A stretch of 64,000 nt of DNA, taken from NCBI RefSeq assembly GCF_000508165.1, contig NZ_AYOZ01000001.1, positions 186,001 through 250,000 on the forward strand, read 5' to 3'. The first letter of the stretch is position 1, and each line of letters starts with the position of its first letter. Position numbers and translations under genes: made by a program. Shown piece by piece: positions 25,987 to 33,690 of the stretch. Source of the DNA: Marinomonas profundimaris (lineage in GTDB: Bacteria > Pseudomonadota > Gammaproteobacteria > Pseudomonadales > Marinomonadaceae). The notes below the pieces were generated by a model, which searched no databases, had not been told where the DNA came from, and was given only the letters and a program-made list of their open reading frames with translations.

Positions 25987-26880
25987 ATGACGATTTATAA
26001 CTTTGGATCGATTAACCTCGATCACCTTTATCAGCTTGATCATTTTGTTCGACCAGGCGAAACCATGGCCTCAAATAGCTATCAGTGTTTATTGGGCGGG
26101 AAAGGGGCGAACCAGTCGGTTGCGTTAGCAAAAGCAGGCGCAAACGTGAAGCATGTGGGCGCGATACATCACAGTGACCAAGCCATTATTAAGCAGCTTG
26201 AATCGCTTGGTGTGGACACGGGGTTGATCGCCCAAATCGATGTACCGACAGGTCATGCGATCATTCAATTGAATCAAGAAGCAGAAAACTCGATTATCTT
26301 GTATCAAGGCGCAAACCATGCGCTGACGGAAGAACAAATTGATAATGTACTTTCTAATGCGAGTGAAGGCGATTGGGTATTGTTGCAAAACGAAACCAAC
26401 CTGATCGAATACACCATGCGAAAAGCACAAGAGTATGGAGTTAAGGTGGCGTTTAATCCGGCACCGATGGACGCTGAATTGACTAAAAATGTATTGGATT
26501 TAGTTGATTTGTTAATTGTGAACGAAGTCGAAGCCATGGATTTGATCGGTACGTCTGATATAGACAGCACCATTGAAGCGTTTCCAAAGGCTTATCCTGA
26601 GCTTGCTGTATTGATGACGCTTGGCAAAGCGGGCGTTTGTTACTTTAACGGTAATGAGAAGTTATCGGTGAAGGCGTTCTCGGTGAAGGCCGTCGACACG
26701 ACCGCAGCAGGCGATACTTTTATTGGTTTCTGTTTAGCGTCATTAATGAATGGCGATGACATTACGCGGTCAATCACTCGAGCTTGTGCCGCTTCCGCGA
26801 TTTGTGTTACTCGATTGGGCGCCGCTTCTTCCATCCCAACACAAGATGAAGTGACAGCCTTTCTTGCTAAACAGAGTTAG
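25987..26880 (+). CDS. rbsK: Ribokinase (PfkB family)
   Basis: The protein phosphorylates ribose, or a related sugar, with ATP. The 297 residues show both PfkB signatures: GGKGANQSVALAKAGA (about 38-53) and DTTAAGDTFIGFC (about 238-250, with the catalytic Asp). GAAGGAAGGGAATT is the ribosome binding site. The nucleoside hydrolase gene follows 102 bases later, so the pair could release and phosphorylate ribose from nucleosides. Substrate choice is inferred from the N-terminal pattern and the neighbour. Confidence 0.85.
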   Translation: MTIYNFGSINLDHLYQLDHFVRPGETMASNSYQCLLGGKGANQSVALAKAGANVKHVGAIHHSDQAIIKQLESLGVDTGLIAQIDVPTGHAIIQLNQEAENSIILYQGANHALTEEQIDNVLSNASEGDWVLLQNETNLIEYTMRKAQEYGVKVAFNPAPMDAELTKNVLDLVDLLIVNEVEAMDLIGTSDIDSTIEAFPKAYPELAVLMTLGKAGVCYFNGNEKLSVKAFSVKAVDTTAAGDTFIGFCLASLMNGDDITRSITRACAASAICVTRLGAASSIPTQDEVTAFLAKQS

Positions 26881-26982
26881 CCAAAAAGAGTTAGCTAAAA
26901 ACACTGTTCAAAAAAGAATTAGCCAAAAGCACTTAGCGAGAACTATTTAGCCAAAAACGTACCGTTAAAAGAGGAAATAAAC
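26881..26982 (+). repeat. Degenerate short repeats between ribokinase and nucleoside hydrolase
   Basis: TTAGCCAAAA or TTAGCTAAAA recurs four to five times with irregular 10-30 base spacing. The last copy precedes the AGAGGAAATAAAC ribosome binding site. No hairpin terminator is evident, so the two genes are probably cotranscribed. Confidence 0.5.
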
Positions 26983-27924
26983 ATGGCGCGTAAAATTATT
27001 ATTGATACAGATCCGGGCATAGATGACGCAATGGCGATTTTCTTTGCTTTTCAAGCACCGCAGCTTGATGTGCTAGGACTGACAACGACATTCGGTAATG
27101 TACCGGTTGAATTGGCAACACAGAATGCCATTACTCTGACAGAAATTGCGAAAGTCGATGTGCCTGTTGCTCAAGGCGTTTCGGTTCCTTTTGTGATCGC
27201 ACCACGTCCTCACCCTGACTTCGTTCATGGTAAAGATGGTTTTGGTAATATCAATTGGCCAGCGCCAAAAGGCAAAGCGATTGATAAAAGTGCGGCGCAA
27301 TTTATTGTCGATACCGTGCGCAAATATCCTGGTGAAGTGACCATTATTGCATTGGGCCCATTAGGTAACTTGGCCTCCGCTCTTATTTTGGATCCGGAAA
27401 TTGCCAGCCTTGTTGATGAAGTGGTTCTAATGGGTGGCACCGCGATCGAATACGGTAATGTATCGCCAGTAGCAGAAGCCAATATTATGAACGATCCTCA
27501 TGCGGCGGATGCGGTGTTCACCGCGTCTTGGCAAGTGACCATGATTGGCTTGGATGTGACGCATCAAGTCTTGCTGGATAACAATATCTTGGAGCGCATT
27601 AAGAAAGCCAATCCTACAGAAGGCGCGTTTTTATACGATTGCGCTCAGCATTACATTAATTTTTACAGCAGCCGTTTTGATATGGATGGCTGTTATTTCC
27701 ATGATGCTTCGACCATTGCGTATGTGATGGACCCGAGCATCTTTGGTGTTGAACTGGGCGCCGTGCGTGTGGCGTGTGAAGGTATTGGTATTGGCCAAAC
27801 TATCTTTGCACCACAAGGAATGGATTTTCCAGAGCCGCATTGGAATGATGTTCCCATGACGCAAGTTTGCATGGAAGTGGACAGCGAGAAATTGCTAAGT
27901 TTATTTGAGACGACTTTGTCTTAA
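26983..27924 (+). CDS. Inosine/uridine-preferring nucleoside hydrolase family protein
   Basis: The enzyme hydrolyses the N-glycosidic bond of ribonucleosides to ribose and base. The 313 residues start with the calcium-binding signature DTDPGIDDAMAI (about 6-17). MGGTAIEYGNVSPVAEANI and NDPHAADAVF are further family motifs, and the C-terminal metal Asp lies in FHDASTIAYV. It is paired with a ribokinase, which would use the released ribose. The base specificity (Rih type) cannot be read by eye. Confidence 0.9.
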   Translation: MARKIIIDTDPGIDDAMAIFFAFQAPQLDVLGLTTTFGNVPVELATQNAITLTEIAKVDVPVAQGVSVPFVIAPRPHPDFVHGKDGFGNINWPAPKGKAIDKSAAQFIVDTVRKYPGEVTIIALGPLGNLASALILDPEIASLVDEVVLMGGTAIEYGNVSPVAEANIMNDPHAADAVFTASWQVTMIGLDVTHQVLLDNNILERIKKANPTEGAFLYDCAQHYINFYSSRFDMDGCYFHDASTIAYVMDPSIFGVELGAVRVACEGIGIGQTIFAPQGMDFPEPHWNDVPMTQVCMEVDSEKLLSLFETTLS

Positions 27925-27965
27925 GTGTTTTGTCTTTAATAGACAACTTATGAAAAGTTGCTAGT

Positions 27966-27998
27966 AAAAGGCATGAGACCGTGTTCTCATGCCTTTTT
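27966..27998 (+). terminator. Intrinsic terminator of the nucleoside hydrolase gene
   Basis: AAAAGGCATGAGA and TCTCATGCCTTTT pair perfectly around a 6-base loop and are followed by T's. Confidence 0.9.
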
Positions 27999-28072
27999 TA
28001 TTGCAGAATCCAATCATTCTGCCGTTATGAATAAAAGGTGATTAAGCGCCTTTTGAAAAGAGAACAATTGAA

Positions 28073-28342
28073 ATGAAATTATTAGTAAGAAACCTTGCGC
28101 GCAACACAACAGAAGAAGAGCTAAAAAGTTTGTTTTCTGTTCACGGAACATTGCAATCCTGTACGCTTGTTATGGACAAAGAGACTGGCGAATCAAAGGG
28201 CTTTGCGTTCGTTGAAATGCCAAAAGTTGGCGAAGCGAAAGTCGCCATCAAAACATTGAATGGCATGGACGTAGATGGTTCTAAAATTCGCGTTAAGAAA
28301 GCAGAAGACTTAGTGGAAAAAGAAGATAACGAGTCTGAGTAA
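28073..28342 (+). CDS. RRM-domain RNA-binding protein
   Basis: The 89-residue protein is a single RNA recognition motif. RNP2 is KLLVRNL at the start, and RNP1 is KGFAFVEM at about 44-51. It ends in a short acidic tail. Such small RRM proteins in gammaproteobacteria and cyanobacteria are often cold-inducible RNA chaperones. It is transcribed alone, with AAGAGAACAATTGAA before ATG. Confidence 0.9.
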   Translation: MKLLVRNLARNTTEEELKSLFSVHGTLQSCTLVMDKETGESKGFAFVEMPKVGEAKVAIKTLNGMDVDGSKIRVKKAEDLVEKEDNESE

Positions 28343-28392
28343 CGATTTCGACTGCTTTTTCGCGTTTTAACCTAGCTCATTTCTGCGATGAG

Positions 28393-28719
28393 CTAGGAAT
28401 GAAAGTCGGCAAACGCTTTAATAAAGGCCAAGTCTTTGTCTGAAATAGTATGATAGGCAAGTTTAATATAGTGCTTATTGTGCTCATTAAATACATCAAG
28501 CTGCGGATCGCACAGTATCTTGATTGTCGTGGTTTCCCCTTCATGAATGGCTTTTATTTCAAGCTTCACCATTTTAGAACCCTGCAAACCTTCTGGTGTT
28601 TCCACTTCTATCATTTTTGTTGATATGTGAGTGCAATGCATTGGCATCATTTTGCCATTGGTTAAATAAAGAGAGCCTGTCCAAAAGCAACGAACATAAG
28701 GGGAATGTGAAATAGGCAC
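28393..28719 (-). CDS. Small PilZ-like hypothetical protein
   Basis: The 108-residue soluble protein has SLYLTNGKMMPMHCTHIS at 16-33, then a beta-rich body (KLEIKAIHEGETTTIKI) and a C-terminal helix (SDKDLAFIKAFADFH). The strand order resembles a PilZ barrel, but the RxxxR and DxSxxG c-di-GMP motifs are not obvious. The call is therefore a fold-level guess, and a second ATG at residue 25 is a possible start. Its 3' end is 50 bases from the convergent RRM gene. Confidence 0.55.
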   Translation of the reverse strand: MPISHSPYVRCFWTGSLYLTNGKMMPMHCTHISTKMIEVETPEGLQGSKMVKLEIKAIHEGETTTIKILCDPQLDVFNEHNKHYIKLAYHTISDKDLAFIKAFADFHS

Positions 28720-28814
28720 AGGTAGCTATCCTTGTTGGGCTGAAGGCCCCAGAGTATGTAGGGTTTATCTATGAGCATTATTATAGTGCAAGATAGCAGA
28801 AGAGCGATAGCGGG

Positions 28815-28863
28815 AAAAAAATGATATGAATCAAGATGTTGTTAAAGACAACACCTCGATTCG
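28815..28863 (-). terminator. Possible terminator of the aminotransferase gene
   Basis: On the reverse strand GAATC-GAGGTGTTGT and ACAACATCTTGATTC pair over about 17 bases with two mismatches around CTTTA. A run of seven T's follows after a 6-base gap. Confidence 0.55.
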
Positions 28864-28895
28864 AGTAAACGCAGTCCATTGTTAGGTTAAATGAC

Positions 28896-30233
28896 TCAAC
28901 TTTGCTGCTTAATGGTTTCGCCTAATGCATTAATGACGCTGTCAATTTCAGATTGCTCTGTCGTAAACGGCGGCGCCAATTGAATCGTATCCGCACCATA
29001 ACGCACATAATAGCCTTTATCCCACATGGCCATGGCAATTTGGAAAGGGCGTTTTGCTGGCTCATTGCCCATCGGTGCAATGGTAATGCCTGCAGCAAAA
29101 CCGTAATTGCGAATGTCGGTGATCATTGAGCTCGCGCCTTTTAGCTGGTGGACGCTGTTTTCCCACGCGGCACTCATGTTGCTGACACGTTCTATTAACC
29201 CTTGTTTCTTAATTTCTCCCAATGACGCCAAACCTGCCGCACAAGCGATAGGGTGCGCTGAATAGGTGTAGCCATGAGGGATTTCAAGCATGTAATCTTG
29301 GCCGCCCGTGTCCATAAAGGTATCGTAAATTTCCTGTTTGAACGCAACCGCGCCCATCGGAATGACACCGTTGGTCACTTGTTTCGCCATGGTGATCGCG
29401 TCAGGCACTACACCAAAAGCGTCAGCGCCTGTTTTTGCCCCCATACGACCAAACGCTGTAATCACCTCGTCAAAAATTAAGAGAATATTGTGTTGATCAC
29501 AAATTTCACGCAAACGTTTTAGGTAACCTTGTGGTGGCACAATAACGCCTGCAGAGCCGGACATGGGTTCAACAATCACAGCGGCAATGTTCGACGCATC
29601 GTGCATCGTAATGAGATTAATCAGATCTTCAGCGCGTTCTTTGCCTTGTTCCGCCATGCCTTTAGAAAATTCAGTACCGGGGACTTGAGTGTGTGGCAGG
29701 TGATAAGACTCTAAGCCTTGTCCATATAAAGTACGGTTGGCGGGAATGCCGCCCACACTGAAGCCCGATACACTGGCGCCATGATAGCCTTTTGCACGGC
29801 CAATGAATTTTGTTTTCGTGCCCATGCCTTTTTTACGCCAATACGCGCGTGCCACTTTTAAAGCGGTGTCGACTGATTCAGAACCAGAGCCAGTGAAGAA
29901 AATTCGATTTAAACCTTCGGGCATAAACTGAGTAATTTGCTCCGCCAGTAAAAACGATTTTTCATGACCAAATTGAAACGCAGGTGAGTAGTCGAGGGTT
30001 TTCACTTGCTCAGCAACGGCTTCGTTAATGGCGGGAACGCTGTGGCCAAGGCCGCACGTCCATAAACCAGATAAACCGTCGAAGATTTTTCGGCCATCAA
30101 GATCCGTATAGTAGTGGCCTGACGCGGCGGTAATAATGCGAGGGTCTTTTTTAAACTGGCGATTGCCCGTATAGGCCATCCAATGTGCATCAAGTTGAGC
30201 TTGAGTTAGGCGTGATTTGGCAATGTTTGTCAT
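28896..30233 (-). CDS. Class III aminotransferase, beta-alanine/omega-amino acid:pyruvate type
   Basis: This PLP enzyme transfers the amino group of omega-amino acids to pyruvate. Its 445 residues fit the family. HWMAYTGNRQFKKDPRIITA at the start and DGLSGLWTCGLGH resemble Pseudomonas beta-alanine:pyruvate aminotransferase (BauA). FTGSGSESVDTALK, LIFDEVITAFGRMG and the PLP lysine in TMAKQVTNGVIPMGAV are clear. It stands alone with no catabolic partner nearby, so the physiological substrate is open. Confidence 0.88.
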   Translation of the reverse strand: MTNIAKSRLTQAQLDAHWMAYTGNRQFKKDPRIITAASGHYYTDLDGRKIFDGLSGLWTCGLGHSVPAINEAVAEQVKTLDYSPAFQFGHEKSFLLAEQITQFMPEGLNRIFFTGSGSESVDTALKVARAYWRKKGMGTKTKFIGRAKGYHGASVSGFSVGGIPANRTLYGQGLESYHLPHTQVPGTEFSKGMAEQGKERAEDLINLITMHDASNIAAVIVEPMSGSAGVIVPPQGYLKRLREICDQHNILLIFDEVITAFGRMGAKTGADAFGVVPDAITMAKQVTNGVIPMGAVAFKQEIYDTFMDTGGQDYMLEIPHGYTYSAHPIACAAGLASLGEIKKQGLIERVSNMSAAWENSVHQLKGASSMITDIRNYGFAAGITIAPMGNEPAKRPFQIAMAMWDKGYYVRYGADTIQLAPPFTTEQSEIDSVINALGETIKQQS

Positions 30234-30339
30234 GGAACCCTCACAATAATTAAATGAATTTAAAAGAGAGAATGCCGAGCGAGAAAGGTTTAATAAATTT
30301 GATGTTATTTATTCTTAGGTTAGCCTTTACTTAACTATA

Positions 30340-30396
30340 GGGAGCTAACTAAAGGGAGCTAACTAAAGAGAGCTAACTAAAAGGGGCCACTAAAGA
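30340..30396. repeat. 14-bp tandem repeat upstream of the aminotransferase gene
   Basis: GGGAGCTAACTAAA occurs twice exactly, then as GAGAGCTAACTAAA, then as a degraded fourth unit. It lies between the nth stop and the aminotransferase start on the reverse strand, about 107 bases before that start. Confidence 0.8.
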
Positions 30397-30430
30397 TGCT
30401 TAATAAAAGAGGGCGGACGTGCAGAGAAAG

Positions 30431-31066
30431 CTAGGTGGACGTTTTGTCTTTAAACTCACAAAGGTCTTCAATAATGCAGGCGTCGCATTTGGGTTTACGG
30501 GCTACACAAATGTAGCGGCCGTGAAGAATCATCCAATGGTGTGCGTCGAGCAAAAATTCTTTGGGCACAAACTTGAGCAGTTTCATTTCCACTTCTAACA
30601 CGTCTTTTCCCGGTGCGACTTTGGTGCGATTACCAAAGCGAAAGATGTGCGTATCCACGGCCATGGCGATTTGTCGGAATGCCGTATTCAGCACGACATT
30701 CGCGGTTTTTCGGCCTACGCCAGGAAGTGCTTCAAGTTCTTCTCGTGTGTCAGGTACGACGCTGTTGTGTTTATCAATGAGGAGTTTGCAGGTTTTGATG
30801 GCGTTTTCGGCTTTGGCGTTAAATAAGCCGATGGTTTTAATATAGCTTTTTAAACCATCCACACCCAAAGCGTACATTTTTTCAGGCGTGTTGGCGACTG
30901 GGAACAGTTTGCGAGTGGCCTTGTTGACGCTAACGTCGGTGGCTTGCGCGGAAAGCAGAACGGCAATCAAGAGTTCAAACGGTGAGTTGTATTCTAACTC
31001 GGTCACGGGATTTGGGTTTTCGGCTCGTAAGCGAGAAAAAATCTCGTAGCGTTTTTCTTTATTCAC
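30431..31066 (-). CDS. nth: Endonuclease III
   Basis: This base-excision glycosylase/AP lyase removes oxidised pyrimidines. The 211 residues contain the helix-hairpin-helix LPGVGRKTANVVLN (with catalytic Lys) and the catalytic Asp in VDTHIFR. The 4Fe-4S motif CVARKPKCDACIIEDLC near the C-terminus has the C-X6-C-X2-C-X5-C spacing. It follows rsxE on the same strand, as in E. coli, but here a repeat-rich 160-base gap separates them. Confidence 0.96.
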   Translation of the reverse strand: MNKEKRYEIFSRLRAENPNPVTELEYNSPFELLIAVLLSAQATDVSVNKATRKLFPVANTPEKMYALGVDGLKSYIKTIGLFNAKAENAIKTCKLLIDKHNSVVPDTREELEALPGVGRKTANVVLNTAFRQIAMAVDTHIFRFGNRTKVAPGKDVLEVEMKLLKFVPKEFLLDAHHWMILHGRYICVARKPKCDACIIEDLCEFKDKTST

Positions 31067-31106
31067 CTTGAATGGCCTTTATTTATTTTAATCGTCTTAT
31101 TGTAAT

Positions 31107-31204
31107 CCCCCCTCCCAACCTCCCTCTTAGCAGGGGGAGGAGCTTAGAACTTTTGTGTCTTTATTCCCTCCCCTTATCTTTAAGGGGAGGGTTAGGGTGG
31201 GGTT
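31107..31204. repeat. GC-rich palindromic repeat pair between rsxE and nth
   Basis: A divergent unit (CCCCCCTCCC...GGGGGAGG, 31107-31142) and a well-conserved unit (CCCTCCCCTT...AAGGGGAGGGTTAGGGTGGGGTT, 31165-31204) lie in tandem. The second is almost identical to the unit at 42072. The hairpins may separate rsxE from nth expression. Confidence 0.75.
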
Positions 31205-31228
31205 GTTATTTTTAGTTTATCAAAAGAA

Positions 31229-31993
31229 TTAGCTTGCTTGCCCTGTCACTCGAACCCGCTTGGATTCGCTTGGACCGTCTTGTGCTTTTTGCACAGCAAG
31301 GCGTTTCTTTTCTCGTTCATCCAGATAGTTTTTTCCTGCGATGAGCAGGCCAAGCCCAATAAATGCGCCGGGCGGTAAAACAGCAAATAATACATTGGGG
31401 TAGTTTTCGAAGACGACCCATTTCCAATGAATGGCCATATCACCAAAGAGTAAATGCATGTCTGAAAACAAGGTGCCTTGACCGATCAGTTCACGCATCG
31501 CGCCCAATGTTACCAAGATCACCATGAATCCTAATGCCATCATAAAGCCATCCAATGCAGAAGGCAGTACGGGGTTGCGGCTGGCAAAGGCATCGGCGCG
31601 GCCTAAAATCGCACAGTTGGTCACGATGAGCGGAATGAAAATACCAAGGATCTGATACAGCTCGTAGGTATAAGCTTGCATAATGAGTTCGATGCACGTG
31701 GTGAAGGAAGCAATGATCATCACAAACGCTGGCAAGCGTACTGCATCAGCCACATAATTACGAATTAACGACACCGCAATGTTTGAGCCAACCAAAACCA
31801 CCATGGTCGCAAGACCCAAACCTAATGCGTTCACTACGGTGCTCGTAACCGCCAGCATAGGGCATAAGCCAAGTAACTGGACCAATGCGGGGTTGTTTTT
31901 CCAAATGCCGTTATAAATGATTTCAGCGTAATTGGCGCTAGGGCCGCTGTCTTGCGTGGATTCGTCTGTGGTGACTTCGGCGCTCATTTTCAT
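31229..31993 (-). CDS. rsxE: Rsx/Rnf electron-transport complex subunit E
   Basis: RsxE is an integral membrane subunit of the Rsx/Rnf complex and pairs with RsxA in the membrane. It has 254 residues with about six helices. [18 protein letters not shown] and [17 protein letters not shown] carry the conserved cysteines, which in Rnf proteins bind a membrane [2Fe-2S] cluster. It is the last gene of rsxABCDGE, and a charged C-terminal tail of ~45 residues follows the last helix. Confidence 0.93.
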   Translation of the reverse strand: MKMSAEVTTDESTQDSGPSANYAEIIYNGIWKNNPALVQLLGLCPMLAVTSTVVNALGLGLATMVVLVGSNIAVSLIRNYVADAVRLPAFVMIIASFTTCIELIMQAYTYELYQILGIFIPLIVTNCAILGRADAFASRNPVLPSALDGFMMALGFMVILVTLGAMRELIGQGTLFSDMHLLFGDMAIHWKWVVFENYPNVLFAVLPPGAFIGLGLLIAGKNYLDEREKKRLAVQKAQDGPSESKRVRVTGQAS

Positions 31994-32002
31994 CGAATTA
32001 TC

Positions 32003-32620
32003 CTAACGCGCAAGCAGCGCATCTTTGTTTTTTTCAAAATAAATTAATGTATTTTTGACCGCGCGAACAACAGCGCGAGGGGTGATTGTTGCCCCAGTGA
32101 ATTGGTCAAATTTACCACCGTCTTTTTTCACGGCCCAGCCTTTTAGGGCTGGATTGCTTAGAGACTTATTCGCAAAGCTTAAAATCCACTTGGATTTTTT
32201 GAGATCGACTTTATCGCCAAGCCCAGGTGTTTCTTTGTGACTGATGACTCGGCTTCCGGTTACGACGCCATTTCTATCGATGGCAACCAGCAAGTCTAAA
32301 TTGCCGTTATAACCACGTGGTGCGATGGTTTCGAAAATAATACCAGTAACCATATTGTCTTTTCGAGCGATGTGAATCTTGATGCCTTCTTCGCTGCCCA
32401 GTAAAGGGTCGGCGGCTAAGGTCGCTACATCTTGAGTTAAGTCGTTTTCATACAAATCCGCAGGCAGTATTTCATTGAACGCAGCGATTTGCGCGCCAAG
32501 TATATTGTCCTTGATTGTGTGGTCAGTGAGCTGATGCGTAATGGCGATCAGACCTGCTGTTAACACAGCAAAAATGCCCAAACCAAGACTATTACGTCGA
32601 ACAGAGGCAAATAATTCCAT
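32003..32620 (-). CDS. rsxG: Rsx/Rnf electron-transport complex subunit G
   Basis: RsxG is a membrane-anchored subunit that carries covalently bound FMN on the periplasmic side. It has 205 residues with one N-terminal helix (about 12-30). The flavinylation motif is FTGATITPRAVV near 175-186; FMN would attach to the second Thr of TGAT-IT. The start overlaps the rsxD stop by one base, so translation is coupled. Confidence 0.93.
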   Translation of the reverse strand: MELFASVRRNSLGLGIFAVLTAGLIAITHQLTDHTIKDNILGAQIAAFNEILPADLYENDLTQDVATLAADPLLGSEEGIKIHIARKDNMVTGIIFETIAPRGYNGNLDLLVAIDRNGVVTGSRVISHKETPGLGDKVDLKKSKWILSFANKSLSNPALKGWAVKKDGGKFDQFTGATITPRAVVRAVKNTLIYFEKNKDALLAR

Positions 32621-33678
32621 TAGTTATCTTCCCCAATTTTAAGGCCCGTTTTGGCTTTTTTATGACCGTAAGTTCTTGGTTGTGTGTAGTAATCGATCAA
32701 TGGTGCGGCGAAATTCATCAGCAAAACACCGAAAGCCACGCCATCAGGGTAACCGCCCCAAGAGCGAATAATGTAAATTAAAATGGCAATGCCAGCGCCG
32801 TAAATCAGCTTGCCACGGTTACTGGTACAAGACGACACAGGGTCAGTGGCGATAAAGAAAGCCCCAAACATCGCGGCGCCAGTCGTCAGATGGAACAGTG
32901 GCGTGGCAGTATTGTTTGGATCAATAAGATGAAACACAGTGGCCATCACAAACAGGGCCGCCAACAGCGCTACTGGTGTGTGCCAAGTGATAATGCGCAA
33001 CCAAAGCAAGGCCAAACCACCGGCAAGATACGCCAGATTGACCCACAGCCAGCTGTTTAGGCTGGCCGCTTGTAATGCAGGAATCGTACTGAATGCCGTT
33101 TGGCTGTCTAATAAATCTTTGTGTTTAAAGCCATCTAACGGCGTCGCCATGGTGTAGGCATCGACCGCAGGAAGATGGTGGAAAATAGCCTGAAGACTTT
33201 GCATGAAAGACAAGGTGTTGCCGGACGCAATGATGTCTTGTACGCCGAGCCATTGGCTCATTGGAACCGGAAATGACACCAAAACAATCGCATAACCTAC
33301 CATGGCAGGGTTGAATGGATTATTGCCCAAACCGCCATAAAGTTGTTTGGCGAAAATGATCGCAAAACCCACAGCCGTTACCGTTACCCACCAAGGTACG
33401 ATCGGCGGCAATGCAACGCCCAACAAAACGGCAGTGAGCAGTGCGCTGTAGTCCTTTAAGAAAAAGCCGACGGCACGACGACGTATGGCCAATATAGCGG
33501 CTTCACTGGCCAATGCCGTGATACAAGCGATCACCAAGTTGATTAACGTGCCCCAGCCAAATAGCCAAGATTGCACAATAATGCCAGGAATGGTCGCTAA
33601 AATGACCATTTGCATCACCCAAGCTGTGCGATGTCCTGCGCGTTGTGTATGGGGTGAAGTAATCCTCAATAATGCCAT
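32620..33678 (-). CDS. rsxD: Rsx/Rnf electron-transport complex subunit D
   Basis: RsxD is the polytopic, FMN-bearing membrane subunit, thought to couple electron flow to cation movement in Rnf. It has 352 residues, many helices and the family motifs SPHTQRAGHRTAWVM at the start, YGGLGNNPFNPAMVGYA in the middle and ATDPVSSCTSNRGKLIYG near the C-terminus. It lies 12 bases after rsxC and shares one base with rsxG. Confidence 0.94.
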   Translation of the reverse strand: MALLRITSPHTQRAGHRTAWVMQMVILATIPGIIVQSWLFGWGTLINLVIACITALASEAAILAIRRRAVGFFLKDYSALLTAVLLGVALPPIVPWWVTVTAVGFAIIFAKQLYGGLGNNPFNPAMVGYAIVLVSFPVPMSQWLGVQDIIASGNTLSFMQSLQAIFHHLPAVDAYTMATPLDGFKHKDLLDSQTAFSTIPALQAASLNSWLWVNLAYLAGGLALLWLRIITWHTPVALLAALFVMATVFHLIDPNNTATPLFHLTTGAAMFGAFFIATDPVSSCTSNRGKLIYGAGIAILIYIIRSWGGYPDGVAFGVLLMNFAAPLIDYYTQPRTYGHKKAKTGLKIGEDN

Positions 33679-33690
33679 CGAACGATTCTC

